From Natronococcus sp. CG52 (GTDB lineage Archaea > Halobacteriota > Halobacteria > Halobacteriales > Natrialbaceae), in the NCBI RefSeq assembly GCF_023913515.1, contig NZ_CP099393.1:248001-312000 (forward strand): a stretch of 64,000 bases of DNA. The letters are read 5' to 3'. The notes under the pieces are model-generated. The model searched no databases, was not told the origin of the DNA, and was given only the letters and a program-made list of their open reading frames with translations. Shown in pieces: positions 35,164-44,921 of this stretch. A program made the position numbers and the translations under genes. Numbering within the stretch: the stretch's first letter is position 1; each line of letters begins with the position of its first letter.

Positions 35164-35348
35164 TGTTCCTTCTGATTCAGTATATCGACGACTCAAAAAG
35201 CAGCCCAGACCGTTACATCCACTAGATTTGCTTACCTGAGAGAAGGAGCGAGTACTACAGTATTACCCGCTGCCATAGTTCAACAGTAGATTGGCACCGA
35301 TCCCAGAAATCCTCGCAATGGATTTCAATACAAAATTTTTCTGGTCTT

Positions 35349-35633
35349 GTGAGCGATTTCGTCTTCATCCGTGATGACATCGAGTCGACGTACGACTCCC
35401 TTGAGCTCGGCCAGATCATTCGTGATGTTCGCCTTGAAGCAATTGATAGCGAGAATCAAGGGTCAATGTACGCACATGGTGAACTCCTTTACACAGCCCG
35501 GTGTTTCACTGATGCAACCGAACTTCACGCTTTGGTGGACGAAATAACAGGATTCATGATTGCTGTTGATGCTGGTGCGATTAATGATTTTCGGGAAACT
35601 ATCGAATTCTGTCGGGAAATTCTGACTGCGTAA
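35349..35633 (+). CDS. Small conserved haloarchaeal protein, N-terminus uncertain
   Basis: 94 residues from a GTG. The pattern FVFIRDDIESTYDSLEL..GELLYTARCFTDATELHALV..GFMIAVDAG..DFRETIEFCREIL resembles the haloarchaeal DUF7522-type fold (from memory). In that family about 25-30 residues precede the FxxRDD segment, so this copy may have lost its start; the frame is open upstream but has no ATG. Function unknown. Confidence 0.55.
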   Translation: MSDFVFIRDDIESTYDSLELGQIIRDVRLEAIDSENQGSMYAHGELLYTARCFTDATELHALVDEITGFMIAVDAGAINDFRETIEFCREILTA

Positions 35634-35849
35634 CCATAGAATTGAGTACATCCAGTCTCACGTAATCGTTCTATTCTCCCCTAAGCTTCTGAGAATGTCA
35701 TGCTATGTGTAGATGCGAACGTAATGCTGATACTTCTATGAGGTACCAGTGATGTCGGCAGAGCCGAATGCGAAGTTAGATCAGAATAAGTACTACGAGG
35801 GAATCATTGTCGCGCTCATGCTTCGCCGTTTCAGTGTTATGCGCGACAG

Positions 35850-36281
35850 TTACTGGATTTCGATTTCGCCGCGCATCGTCTCGGGGTGAACCCGGCAGAC
35901 GTATTCGACGATTTCATCGGTCGCGTCGAACTCGATGAACTGATCATCGCCGCCTTCGGTTGCTTCTTCGGTCTCGTAGTCTTCGACGACTTCGTCATTC
36001 TCATCGACGAGCTCGATATTGTGCGGCTCGCCGTCGCCTTCTTCCCAGCCAATTTCATACGATTCACCGTCCTGCAGCGTGAGTGTCGGATTCTCTTCGT
36101 CCGCAATCTCTTCTGGCTCAACGCCGACCCAGCCTTCGGTCAGGGCTTCGAGCAAAATCTGTGTATCGGGCTCGAGAGCTTCATCGTCTTCTTGTGCACT
36201 TACAGGCGCACTTCCCAACCCGATTAGAATCGCTCCGCCGATCATCTGAAGAACTCGCCGTCGTGCTGTCTCTCGTACCAT
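35850..36281 (-). CDS. Tat-exported cupredoxin (blue copper protein)
   Basis: 143 residues. A Tat-like leader RETARRRVLQMIGGAILIGLG is followed by an acidic stretch and a plastocyanin-type domain. The copper ligands are His in EPHNIEL and Cys, His and Met in YVCRVHPETM, the complete type-1 set. It is probably an extracytoplasmic electron carrier; smaller acidic insertions fit halocyanin. GGTTTAAGG about 30 nt before the ATG is a TATA candidate. Confidence 0.9.
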   Translation of the reverse strand: MVRETARRRVLQMIGGAILIGLGSAPVSAQEDDEALEPDTQILLEALTEGWVGVEPEEIADEENPTLTLQDGESYEIGWEEGDGEPHNIELVDENDEVVEDYETEEATEGGDDQFIEFDATDEIVEYVCRVHPETMRGEIEIQ

Positions 36282-36964
36282 CAGACGAGTCTGGCTACGA
36301 CTAGATCCTTAAACCATTCATCATAATTACGGGACTGAAACAGGATGCTAACTTTTGAACCGTGAGAGAATCTCGGGAATGAGAGACTGAAGTTGCCCAA
36401 AGTCATTTCTCAGACCGTTTTGCTGCGTAACAATGGTGTGCAAGTCCCAAACCGATTTGCTTGGTTAATAGCAGGATCTGCTGGATGCACGATCCATCCC
36501 TCTCTTCAGAATGGTATTCTTGACGGCTATCGCTAGAGTTGAGTATCACTCTGTTACCTGCTTCACCTGCACTGACCGTCCCAGTTCGAACACGGCCGGT
36601 GCAAGATACGCATGTTTCTCTTTCGGATAGTTCAGAGCCAATCGGACGAAACAAAGCCAACCGTCGTGCTGAACTCATCCTCTATATTCAGCAGGCTTCT
36701 CTTGACAGGAATTTACTGATTCGATCAAATATCCGCATCACAGGCCCGCTAAACCCGCTGTAGTCTCAACTTCCAAGACCACTGAATTTTGTATAGTGAT
36801 ATATAGTTTATAGAACATGGATTAGAAGGGTAGGACACTCGAGACCACCGAAAACACCGGAATTAGCGAACTAACACTCTACTGTGCGTTAGACGAGTAA
36901 TGTACAGTGAATTTATGTGGGTCTACACTGTATGGTCATCCGACCAAATGGAATCGACTGATCC
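36282..36964. other. Gene-free region with part of the dispersed repeat
   Basis: GTGCTGAACTCATCCTCTATATTCAGCAGG (left half of the dispersed repeat, copy G) lies at 36666-36694. The stretch 36780-36930 is AT-rich. No gene seen. Confidence 0.45.
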
Positions 36965-37132
36965 AGGGCGAATCTCTGGGAATATGCTCTTGAGACAGTG
37001 ATTGACGATCTTCTCGAGTCAGGCAACAAATCGGGGAACTACCGAGACGTCTTAGAGTGCGTCCTCACCTAGTGGCGCAAGCGACTCGAGGATCGCGGCG
37101 TCGAAACGGTCGACCGAGTCGGCAAACGAAAC

Positions 37133-38062
37133 ATGGCGAGTTACGCGCAGTACCTCTCCCAGCGCGTCGACGCCGGAAAGTCCCGCGAAGCCGAGAGCAG
37201 AATCACTGCGGCAACGGCATGGACGTACTACGACTACGTCTCGGCGTTTCTGTCCTACTGTGTTCGGTGGGACTATCTCGAAGAAAACTCGGCACAGAAA
37301 GGAATCGCACTCGATGAGCTGCCGCCACGGCCGAAGAAGAAGAGCGGCGACCAGCAGTTCTGGTCGCCCGAGGATCGGAAGGCCCTGGTTCGGTACGCCG
37401 ATCGCCGAGTTCACGACGCCGTCGACGAGAAGGGTCTCGACTCACTCGAGGAACTCCGAGATCGCGCGCTCGTGTACGTCCTCGCGTACTCCGGGGCTCG
37501 GGGCGGCGAAGTCCTGAGCGATCCACGCGACGACCGGCGCACCGGCCTGCGATGTGGCGACGTCGACCTCGAGAACAACCAACTCAACGTCCTCGGGAAG
37601 AATCAGCAACGCAAGGAGGTCCAACTCCCACCTCAGGCACACGGCTCGATCGAGCGCCTCGAGCACGCCCTCGAGCCGGAGTCGCCGGCATGGCCGGTCT
37701 TCGTGACGAGTCACGCACCGTCGCTGTACAGTAATCTCCCGGACAACGTGGACCCATCCGCGGGCGAATCGCTCGAGTTACAGCGGAAACACGGCGTGGT
37801 CCCGCCGTCGCTCTCGACGAACGGCGGCCGGTCCGTCCTGAAACGGCTGTGCGACGACGCCGAGATCGACGTCGACGGCGATTACCTGAAACCGCACGGC
37901 GCGAGGCGTGGCGTCGGTGAAGCTGTCTATCGCGAGCACGGCGCGGCGGCAGCACAACGAGTGCTCCGACACGCTGACCCGCGGACGACGTCACAGATGT
38001 ACGCTCATATCGAGGCGAGCGAACTAGCCGAGGAAACGGCGGAGGTGTTCGAGAACGAGTGA
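37133..38062 (+). CDS. Tyrosine recombinase/integrase, N-terminus disrupted
   Basis: 309 residues from the first ATG. The catalytic set is complete: Arg in SGARGGE, Lys in GKNQQRKEV, H-x-x-R in KPHGARRG, His in LRHADPRTTSQ and Tyr in MYAHIE. Homology continues upstream in frame (LWEYALETVIDDLLESGNK..YRDVLECVLT) back to about 36965, interrupted by TAG at 37070 where a polar residue is expected, and a likely start MESTDPGR at 36949 is in another frame. So the core-binding domain is damaged and the protein may be shortened or dead. It fits an element that once integrated here; no att site was identified. Confidence 0.8.
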   Translation: MASYAQYLSQRVDAGKSREAESRITAATAWTYYDYVSAFLSYCVRWDYLEENSAQKGIALDELPPRPKKKSGDQQFWSPEDRKALVRYADRRVHDAVDEKGLDSLEELRDRALVYVLAYSGARGGEVLSDPRDDRRTGLRCGDVDLENNQLNVLGKNQQRKEVQLPPQAHGSIERLEHALEPESPAWPVFVTSHAPSLYSNLPDNVDPSAGESLELQRKHGVVPPSLSTNGGRSVLKRLCDDAEIDVDGDYLKPHGARRGVGEAVYREHGAAAAQRVLRHADPRTTSQMYAHIEASELAEETAEVFENE

Positions 38063-38105
38063 GTCTGCCTCCGAGATCTTCAATCCCAACTGGTACGAAC
38101 GTTGA

Positions 38106-38441
38106 CTAACGGTTGTACACGACTACACCGAGGTTCAGTGGATCCGTATCTCGCTCGTCGTTAGAATTTTCGTCTTCCTCGGGAGTTACGACGCGTGTGA
38201 CGCCTCTTGCACTCACTGTACTTTCGCCGAGGATATCGGGGCGGTAGTACCGATACTTGCGGAGTCCGATTGCCGTCTCGAGGTCCGTCCAGAGGCTCTG
38301 CTCTACGAGCTGCTTCGGACTCGCCTGTCGCGTTCGCTCCTCGAGGTCTGACCCACCGAGTTCATTCATCGCCTCCAAACTCGCGTAACGGGGTCCTGTG
38401 ACGCTGTACGGCGGTACTTCGGAAATGATAATTCGCGGCAT
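38106..38441 (-). CDS. Hypothetical protein next to the integrase
   Basis: 111 residues, MPRIIISEVPPYSVTGPRYASLEAM..., with no membrane segment or motif I recognise. It is convergent with the integrase (43 bp gap), a common place for small cargo genes of integrative elements. Composition is normal for the region. Confidence 0.6.
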   Translation of the reverse strand: MPRIIISEVPPYSVTGPRYASLEAMNELGGSDLEERTRQASPKQLVEQSLWTDLETAIGLRKYRYYRPDILGESTVSARGVTRVVTPEEDENSNDERDTDPLNLGVVVYNR

Positions 38442-38673
38442 AGTTCGGTGAATTCTCGCTAGGAGCGACCGTCTGCAGGCCGACTAGTCTGATGAGAAGA
38501 TTCGGACGGGCGTACGTCGAGAGAAGCGTGTGAAACGGTATTTCTGACTCAGGAGACATCCGTAGAACTACTTTCTTCCATATTCAAATAGTATTTCTAT
38601 ATTATAATTAATAAATTAATATATCATTCATATAAAATTTTATTGTTCTTATATCTCGATCACTCATCGCACG

Positions 38674-40716
38674 ATGTCTGATACGAACGAGACGGATACG
38701 AGCACCGACGATCCGGATGACGAACGTCGAACCTTCCTTCAGGCCGTCGGCGGAACGGCAGCGACCGTGACTGGTCTCTCTAGTACCGTAAGTGCGACCG
38801 AGCAAAACGGAGCGAGCGGACGCGACACAGTTCCTCTAACCCACGGTGTAGCGTCAGGTGAAGTTACGGCCAAGACGGCCGTCGTCTGGGCACGAGCGAC
38901 CGACAAGTCGACCCTTCACGTGGAGTTTAGTTCCGACGAGACGTTCTCGCCCTCCCGGCAGCAACACACCACCGTGGACTCCACAACCGACTTCACCGGC
39001 CAGGTTCGCCTAACGGGGTTCAAATCGGCAACGCGGTACTACTATCGCGTCTGGGCGACCGCCGGTGACGGGGTGAACGGCTCCGACACGCGATCTGCTC
39101 CGGATACGGCGACCACGGGGACGTTCGTCACGGCGCCCGGATCCACCGATGAGGAGCGTGTGATGTTCGCCTGGAGTGGCGACACGTGGGGCTACGGGGA
39201 TAACCCCGTTGAACCGCCCTTCCCGGGACTTCGAACGATCGCGGAGCGAGAGCCGGACTTCTTCCTCTATCACGGGGACACTATCTACGCCGACGCACAG
39301 ACGCCGGCCGGGAAAATCACCGAGAACACGCCGATCGACGACGCGCTCGAGATCTACCGGGCCAAATACAAGGAGATGCGCGATCCGCCGGCTGAAGTCG
39401 CCGAGCGGACGTATCTACGAGAACTGCTCGAATCGACGTCGGTGTACACGGTATGGGACGACCACGAAGTCATCAACAACTTCGCAGGCCCGATCGAACC
39501 GCTGATGCCCGAGGGGCGGCGGGCTTTTCGCGAGTACTGGCCGCTCGACCGGGACGCTGACGCCCGACCCGGCGACTCCAATCGGTTTTACGACTCGTTC
39601 CGCTGGGGAAAACACGTCGAGCTGTTCATCATCGACACGCGCCAGTACCGCGATCCGAACGTCGAACGCGACTCGAAGACGCTGCTCGGCGACGAGCAAC
39701 TCGAGTGGCTGAAAAACGCACTCGCGGACTCCGATGCGACGTGGAAGATCCTCGCTTCGCCGGCTCCGCTGGGACACCCGTCGGATTCGTGGGCGACCCC
39801 GGCGGACCGAACTGGCTACGAGACGGAACTCTTCGAGGTCGTCGAACACATCCAGACGGAGCCGATTTCGAATCTGGTCGTCGTCGCCGGAGACATCCAC
39901 AAGTCGGTCGTCGGTGCGTACGATCCGGACGGTGACGGCGAGTTCGAATTCTTCGAAGCTATCGCCGGTCCGCTCGGCGCACCCGCCGGCCTGCCGGAGG
40001 ACCTCTATCCGCCGCTCAATCCGACGGAGTTCTTTGCCAAGGGCGAGTACGCTAACTTCGGCACCGTCGAGGTCGACGAATTGGGCGACGAACTGACGAT
40101 CGGCATTTACGACGAGGAAGGGACGGAGCAGTTCTCGAAGACGATCCACACGTCAGATATCAACCCGGAGACCGAGTCTGTAGACCGCATCGAGAGCACG
40201 TTCGACGAGGACGCCGACGGCTGGCTCATCTCGCAAAACGGCGGGAGCGACCATCCGAACTATCGTGAGAGCGATGGTAATCCCGGCGGGCATATCTGTG
40301 ACGCGGAAAGTCAGGGAGGGGTTGCTTGGTATTATCAAGCACCGTTCAAGTTCCTCGGCGACCGTGAAGAGTTTTACGGCGGAACGCTCTCGTTCGACCT
40401 TCGGCAGGCCCGAACCGACCAACAGTTCGACGCCGAACCCACGGAAGGCGGCGATATACTGCTCGCGGGTGGCGGGAAGAAAATCGTCTACGAGTTCCGC
40501 GATTCGGATGCGACCCCCGGCGAAGAATGGTCCGCGTTCGAGGCACCGCTCACGGCAGATGCTATCTGGGTCGACGTCACGAGCGAAGAGCCGCTCGCAA
40601 CTGAAGAGACGTTCCGGTCCGTTCTGAGCGATTTAGAGGTCCTCCGTATCCGCGGGGAGTATCGGTCCGGAGACGATACGAGTTACCTCGATAACGTCGT
40701 CCTCACCGCAGAGTAA
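38674..40716 (+). CDS. PhoD-like phosphatase/phosphodiesterase, Tat-exported
   Basis: 680 residues. The N-terminal Tat signal DERRTFLQAVGGTAATVTG is followed by the PhoD N-terminal beta domain (about 52-150: LTHGVASGEVTAKTAVVWARA). The metallophosphatase core has FAWSGDTWG, LYHGDTIYAD, VWDDHEVINNF and VVAGDIHKS, which together supply the metal ligands. After residue ~490 comes a laminin-IV/beta-sandwich-like module (SVDRIESTFDEDADGW..YYQAPFKFLGD) that may bind a polymer. It should release phosphate outside the cell. A very AT-rich 80-bp upstream region holds the promoter. Confidence 0.93.
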   Translation: MSDTNETDTSTDDPDDERRTFLQAVGGTAATVTGLSSTVSATEQNGASGRDTVPLTHGVASGEVTAKTAVVWARATDKSTLHVEFSSDETFSPSRQQHTTVDSTTDFTGQVRLTGFKSATRYYYRVWATAGDGVNGSDTRSAPDTATTGTFVTAPGSTDEERVMFAWSGDTWGYGDNPVEPPFPGLRTIAEREPDFFLYHGDTIYADAQTPAGKITENTPIDDALEIYRAKYKEMRDPPAEVAERTYLRELLESTSVYTVWDDHEVINNFAGPIEPLMPEGRRAFREYWPLDRDADARPGDSNRFYDSFRWGKHVELFIIDTRQYRDPNVERDSKTLLGDEQLEWLKNALADSDATWKILASPAPLGHPSDSWATPADRTGYETELFEVVEHIQTEPISNLVVVAGDIHKSVVGAYDPDGDGEFEFFEAIAGPLGAPAGLPEDLYPPLNPTEFFAKGEYANFGTVEVDELGDELTIGIYDEEGTEQFSKTIHTSDINPETESVDRIESTFDEDADGWLISQNGGSDHPNYRESDGNPGGHICDAESQGGVAWYYQAPFKFLGDREEFYGGTLSFDLRQARTDQQFDAEPTEGGDILLAGGGKKIVYEFRDSDATPGEEWSAFEAPLTADAIWVDVTSEEPLATEETFRSVLSDLEVLRIRGEYRSGDDTSYLDNVVLTAE

Positions 40717-41189
40717 GCAAAAACGGGCAGGAGGGACTCTCCCTCGATCTCGAGCGCGGATGTACACTCGAGCACGCTGTGCAGAACGACGACCCCGCCG
40801 CCGAGTCAGACCGTCGTGCGCACTCGTTCCTCGAGATCCGGTCTTTCGAGCCACTTCGGTTCATCCCACATTCGGGTACTGGTCTTTCGTGCAGATTCAA
40901 CGATCGTCATCAACCCGCTCGAACGTCACGAACGAAGAACACACGATCTCCACCGGTTCACTCGGCGGCAAACTCTCCGAACGTTTCGCGACGAACAATG
41001 TGTGAGCGGTATTCTACTCGCTCCGTTCGTTGACAGAGCGTTGCTTGATCTCGAATTGGCAGTAATTCGTGAAGAAGTTTAGTGGATTCGCCGGTGGAAC
41101 GGTTTCCTCGTGTGCCTGTTATATTAACGTAATCTAATTACTTCTACGTTACCTGAATTATAAGTGTGAGAGGATTAAACTATTGAGTG
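40717..41189. other. No gene recognised; DoxX promoter at the end
   Basis: Several short overlapping frames are chance. ATTATAAG at about 41157-41164 is 27-33 nt before the DoxX ATG and is the likely TATA box. Confidence 0.45.
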
Positions 41190-41675
41190 ATGTCATCTGA
41201 AACCACCCACGACGGACGAGATTCAACTCTAAATAATCAGTCTAGAGACGAGATGTATTCTCTACTCGGCCGCCACGTGAAATCATATGAAGAACACATT
41301 TACTTCGTGTTTCGTGTTCTCGTCGGGCTGTTATTTATGCAACACGGCGCCCAGAAACTATTCGGTCTCTTCGGTGGCGTAGACGGAAGTGGAAGCGCTG
41401 CGCCGTTGCTCGGTATGTACGGTGTCGCCGGCGTTATTGAGCTAATCGGAGGTCTCCTCCTTGTCATCGGCGTGCTGACTCGGCTCGTCGCACTCATCAC
41501 GGCTGGACAGATGGTCGTCGCTCAGTTTATCGCTCATCTTCCAGACGGAATCGTCCCGATCCAGAACGGAGGAGAACTCGGATTACTCTACATCGCAGCG
41601 TTCCTCGTCCTCGTTTTATACGGAAGTGGACAGTATAGTCTCGAGCACCTGTTTCTCGATCGCGAGATCGTTTAG
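41190..41675 (+). CDS. DoxX-family membrane protein
   Basis: 161 residues with four membrane helices after a ~45-residue polar N-terminus. Family features are RVLVGLLFMQHGAQKLFGLFGG (helix 1 with the Gln-Lys-Leu-Phe motif) and GVIELIGGLLLVIGVLTRLVALI. The DoxX/DoxD group covers quinone-linked oxidoreductase subunits and stress-related membrane proteins; the partner is unknown here. ATG preferred over the preceding GTG. Its stop overlaps the convergent beta-helix gene by four bases. Confidence 0.9.
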   Translation: MSSETTHDGRDSTLNNQSRDEMYSLLGRHVKSYEEHIYFVFRVLVGLLFMQHGAQKLFGLFGGVDGSGSAAPLLGMYGVAGVIELIGGLLLVIGVLTRLVALITAGQMVVAQFIAHLPDGIVPIQNGGELGLLYIAAFLVLVLYGSGQYSLEHLFLDREIV

Positions 41676-42625
41676 GTAGATTCGATTGCGGCCTCTTCAG
41701 CACTTTTCGGGACGCCTTCGGGAATCGAAAGATTCGGATCGGTAGCAACATTACCGGTTCGTACTGCCCCTCGGAACGTTCCACTATACGAGCCGGATTC
41801 GAAATCGATACTCCCACCTCCGTGAGTACGAAGCGTTTCAGGATACGCTCCGGCAGCGAAGTGGGAATTTTCGATCGTGACCGGACCTGAAGACCCGACC
41901 CAAACGGGATAACCGTTGCGTTCGGTGAATCCGTCGTATCCGGGACCGTAGTCGGTGTCGTCGTTATACGCGACACAATTACGGAGCGAGTCGTCGGGGC
42001 TAGCACAGTGAAAAGTGGCGACCCCGTTGTTCTTTCCGTAGCAGTTCTCGAATGTGACGGAGCCGGCACCCCCAGTATCGGAGCAGTAGAATCCGCTGTT
42101 CGGATAGCCTTGGACGTTACAATACCGGAAGGTAACGTCGCTGTCTCCCTCGTTGTTGCAGAAAATCGCGCCGGGCCCGTGTTCGTGGTCGCTACCTTTC
42201 TTCGTCGCGCCGTCGCCGAGATAGAGGTTTTCGACGATCACTTCTCCACTAGATGCCGTGACCAGTATTTGGAAGCCAGCACCCTGGCACAACCCTTTAA
42301 ACCCGATATTTCGAATTACCGAACCCCCACCGTTGACTACGAGCGTGAAAGACCTCCCCCTCGTGAGATCGATAAGGGTATTTTCGAACGTCTCTCCCTC
42401 CCCGATCCGGACCATCTGTCCGTCGGCCTTGAGGACCTCGTACTCCTCGGCCGTAAGAGCCCCTACTACAGTCATGCCAACTTTCGTCATGCCCCCTGCA
42501 GTAATACCCAGCCTGGTGGCCGCACCTGCTACAATCGACTGAACGTACGATCGCCGCGTTAATCCCGCATTGCGCTCGGAAGTCGAGGACTCAGTGCGGT
42601 CGGTAATGCTGGATTTCTGCGCCAT
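41672..42625 (-). CDS. Tat-exported right-handed beta-helix (pectate-lyase-like) protein
   Basis: 317 residues. Tat-type leader LTRRSYVQSIVAGAATRLGI. The mature part shows the short Asn/Gly/Ser-rich turns of a parallel beta-helix: GGGSVIRNIGFKGL, SGEVIVENLYLGDG, SDVTFRYCNVQGY, GSVTFENCYGKNN, GPVTIENSHFAAG. Aligned Cys/Asn ladders are visible. Such proteins bind or cleave acidic polysaccharide; I see no definite catalytic Asp-Lys-Arg set, so lyase activity is uncertain. Confidence 0.87.
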   Translation of the reverse strand: MAQKSSITDRTESSTSERNAGLTRRSYVQSIVAGAATRLGITAGGMTKVGMTVVGALTAEEYEVLKADGQMVRIGEGETFENTLIDLTRGRSFTLVVNGGGSVIRNIGFKGLCQGAGFQILVTASSGEVIVENLYLGDGATKKGSDHEHGPGAIFCNNEGDSDVTFRYCNVQGYPNSGFYCSDTGGAGSVTFENCYGKNNGVATFHCASPDDSLRNCVAYNDDTDYGPGYDGFTERNGYPVWVGSSGPVTIENSHFAAGAYPETLRTHGGGSIDFESGSYSGTFRGAVRTGNVATDPNLSIPEGVPKSAEEAAIEST

Positions 42626-42812
42626 ACGTTCGAGCAGCGATGTGCGTCACTTGTAAGCTTTTCCGCAAATTTGATCAAGTATCGTGAAATACAAATAATA
42701 TATTCGCATTCGTCCCAGGTACTATCACATATTGGGCAGAAATGTTTACGATCATGAGGGGGAGAAATTACAGAAAAGTATACTCCACTCACGACGTAGA
42801 CGGCAATACATT

Positions 42813-42960
42813 CGCGCTTAAATCCCTACGATTACAGCGGAAATCTGGTGTCAAAGACGCTGAGATAGACGCCGACGGTGACTCTCTTCAACCGTACAGT
42901 CTCCAGGTGCAGCGTCGGTAAGGTCACCGATCGCGAGTACAGTGTGACGGCCGGTGGGTA
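42813..42960 (+). pseudogene. Tyrosine-integrase remnant
   Basis: LKSLRLQRKSGVKDAEIDADGDSLQPYSLQVQRR resembles two joined pieces of the integrase at 37.1 kb (SLELQRKHGV and DAEIDVDGDYLKPHGARRG). After the shift, VGKVTDREYSVTA matches VGEAVYREHGAAA. Catalytic His and Tyr are lost. It marks an older integration event. Confidence 0.55.
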
Positions 42961-43128
42961 GGTTTCTGAGGGTACATCGAGTCTCCCTCGCGTACGCGGG
43001 GGATCAGAGATGCCGTTCACCCGTTAGAAATCATGACACGCTAAAGTGCATTCAACATATAGGTACTGATTATGATACTAAAGGCAAGGTTAATATTAAC
43101 TTCTATCAATAGTTTTGGTTGGAATATC

Positions 43129-44187
43129 ATGGATCGACGAAATACACTCAAGCTGATCGGCTCAGTAGCAGGCGTGGGTCTGTTCGGTGCGACGACTGCG
43201 ACCGCGAACGAGACGTGGGCTCGCGAAGAGACGAAGCGGTTCCTCACTCACGAAGAGGTTCAGGATCTACTAGGTAACTTTGAGCGACGAGCTCGCGTAC
43301 CGTTCGAGACCGAGGTCATCGGTGAAAGCCTCGAGGGACGCGAACTCACCGTCGCCAAGGTCGGCAGCGGCGACACCGACGTCTTCTTCGCGTCTGAGCA
43401 ACACGGGAACGAGCCGACCGGCACCGAGGCGCTCCTGCGGGTGCTCCGACGTCTCTCGGCCGGCCACGATATCCTCGACGAACTCACGATCCACGGCCTG
43501 CCGATGGTCAACCCCGACGGCGCCATGCGTAACCAGCGCGAGAACGCCCGTCCGGACGACTATTGTTACGAAGATCCGTTCTTCGGAGAGCAGTGTGGCC
43601 CTGCCGACCCGAACCGTCAGCACTACTTCGAACTTCCCGAGGAGATCCTTCCCGGACCGAAACCCGACGAGAACCCCTCACCCGAGACCCAGGCGATGCT
43701 CGATTACGTGCTCGATCTCGACCCGTTGTGGGTCGCCGACCTCCACACGCAGGGAGGGATGTACTACGACGAAGAGGAGGTTCCGGGAGATATGTTCCAC
43801 GCGTCGAACTTCTGGCCGATTGCGGACGAGGCCGACCCCGACGCAGTCGAGATCTCGCAACGGCTCAACGTCGCGATGTACGACGAGGTCGACGGCTTCG
43901 GGAACGCTCAGCTGTCGGTCTATCCGGGAGGAAATACGGTTAACATCGGGCGCAACGCCTACGCCACCTACGGCTACGGAAGTATCCTGTGCGAGATGAC
44001 CGGCCAGCTCGACGATCGCGGCGAGGCGATGGAGGGACAGCTGACCCGAATCATGGCCGCGGAGTGCGAAACCATCCTCGAGGAGACCGCCGACGGGTCG
44101 CTCTACGACCGCGATCCCGCCCGCGTCGATGAAATCCCAGATCGGCCCTTCGACGCCGGCGACTGGCCGTGGGAAGAGACGGAGTAG
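43129..44187 (+). CDS. Zinc carboxypeptidase (M14 family), Tat-type leader
   Basis: 352 residues from MDRRNTLKLIGSVAGVGLFG, a short Tat-like signal. The M14 metal site is HGNE in SEQHGNEPTG plus His in ADLHTQGG; the catalytic Glu is probably in SILCEMTGQ. GLPMVNPDGAMRNQRENAR provides the substrate Arg/Asn. It should trim C-terminal residues from peptides outside the cell, supporting amino-acid uptake. GTTAATATTAAC at 43089-43100 is the probable TATA region. The frame start at 43072 would put extra residues before the signal and is rejected. Confidence 0.92.
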   Translation: MDRRNTLKLIGSVAGVGLFGATTATANETWAREETKRFLTHEEVQDLLGNFERRARVPFETEVIGESLEGRELTVAKVGSGDTDVFFASEQHGNEPTGTEALLRVLRRLSAGHDILDELTIHGLPMVNPDGAMRNQRENARPDDYCYEDPFFGEQCGPADPNRQHYFELPEEILPGPKPDENPSPETQAMLDYVLDLDPLWVADLHTQGGMYYDEEEVPGDMFHASNFWPIADEADPDAVEISQRLNVAMYDEVDGFGNAQLSVYPGGNTVNIGRNAYATYGYGSILCEMTGQLDDRGEAMEGQLTRIMAAECETILEETADGSLYDRDPARVDEIPDRPFDAGDWPWEETE

Positions 44188-44447
44188 GCGGCTACATTCG
44201 GCTATCCTTCGTTCCTCGTCGGGCTGTCACGTCGTGATCGTCGGTCCGAACCCGTTTCCCCGTATCGGCTGTAGAATTCCGCTGCACAGCCGCACCGTCG
44301 GGTAAACTGCACGAGAGGCAGTGGTTGCCTCGTCGCCGACGGTCACATCCGGATCAATAACTGCCGTCTACCGATCCAGACGGTACACCGAAAGCTGCGG
44401 CAGAATTATCGTAGAGAGAGACGATAGAGACACACACTTCACACGAA

Positions 44448-44888
44448 ATGAGTGATATGAACGCGGAATTCCGGGAGACGGTGTGGGCGCGTCACTCCAA
44501 CCCGAAGAGCGGCTGGAGTCGATTAGCCGGAGGGTTCGTGATCGTCGCCGCACTCTACCATCGCAAATGGCGGCTGATGGCGCTCACGATTCTATTCTTG
44601 GCGATCAATCCGGTGTTGTTTCGCGAACCCTCCGAAGAGTCGGACGATTGGATGTACAAGGTCGTGCGGGCCGAAGAACGCTGGACGAACGACGGAAATC
44701 GTCTCATCGGTCTCGGCTATCCGCAGATTCTTAACACGGTGAGCATTCCGGTCGGACTCTACGGGCTCTGTGCTGCGTATAAGCAGAAGCCGATCTCGAC
44801 GGTGGTTTTCTCACTCGTGTCACAGGCACTCAACCAGTGGTGTATGAAGGAGATCATCGACTACTACGAAAAAGTCGATTCACACTAG
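44448..44888 (+). CDS. DUF6653-type membrane protein
   Basis: 146 residues, opening EFRETVWARHSNPKSGWSR, a family-typical start. Then come two or three hydrophobic helices (GGFVIVAALYHRKWRLMALTILFLAINPVLF; TVSIPVGLYGLCAA) and ALNQWCMKEIIDYYE at the end. Function of the family is unknown. It is probably monocistronic; the truncated conjugation-type gene starts right behind it. Confidence 0.8.
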   Translation: MSDMNAEFRETVWARHSNPKSGWSRLAGGFVIVAALYHRKWRLMALTILFLAINPVLFREPSEESDDWMYKVVRAEERWTNDGNRLIGLGYPQILNTVSIPVGLYGLCAAYKQKPISTVVFSLVSQALNQWCMKEIIDYYEKVDSH

Positions 44889-44921
44889 GAACAGATCAGT
44901 TATTACTCATATATACTTGGG

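Noticed and set aside
39415-40149. 244-codon minus-strand frame
   Set aside because: Antisense to the PhoD-like phosphatase.
40760-41082. Three overlapping 80-90-codon frames between phosphatase and DoxX
   Set aside because: Mutually overlapping, Arg/Ser/Thr-rich, no start context or motif.
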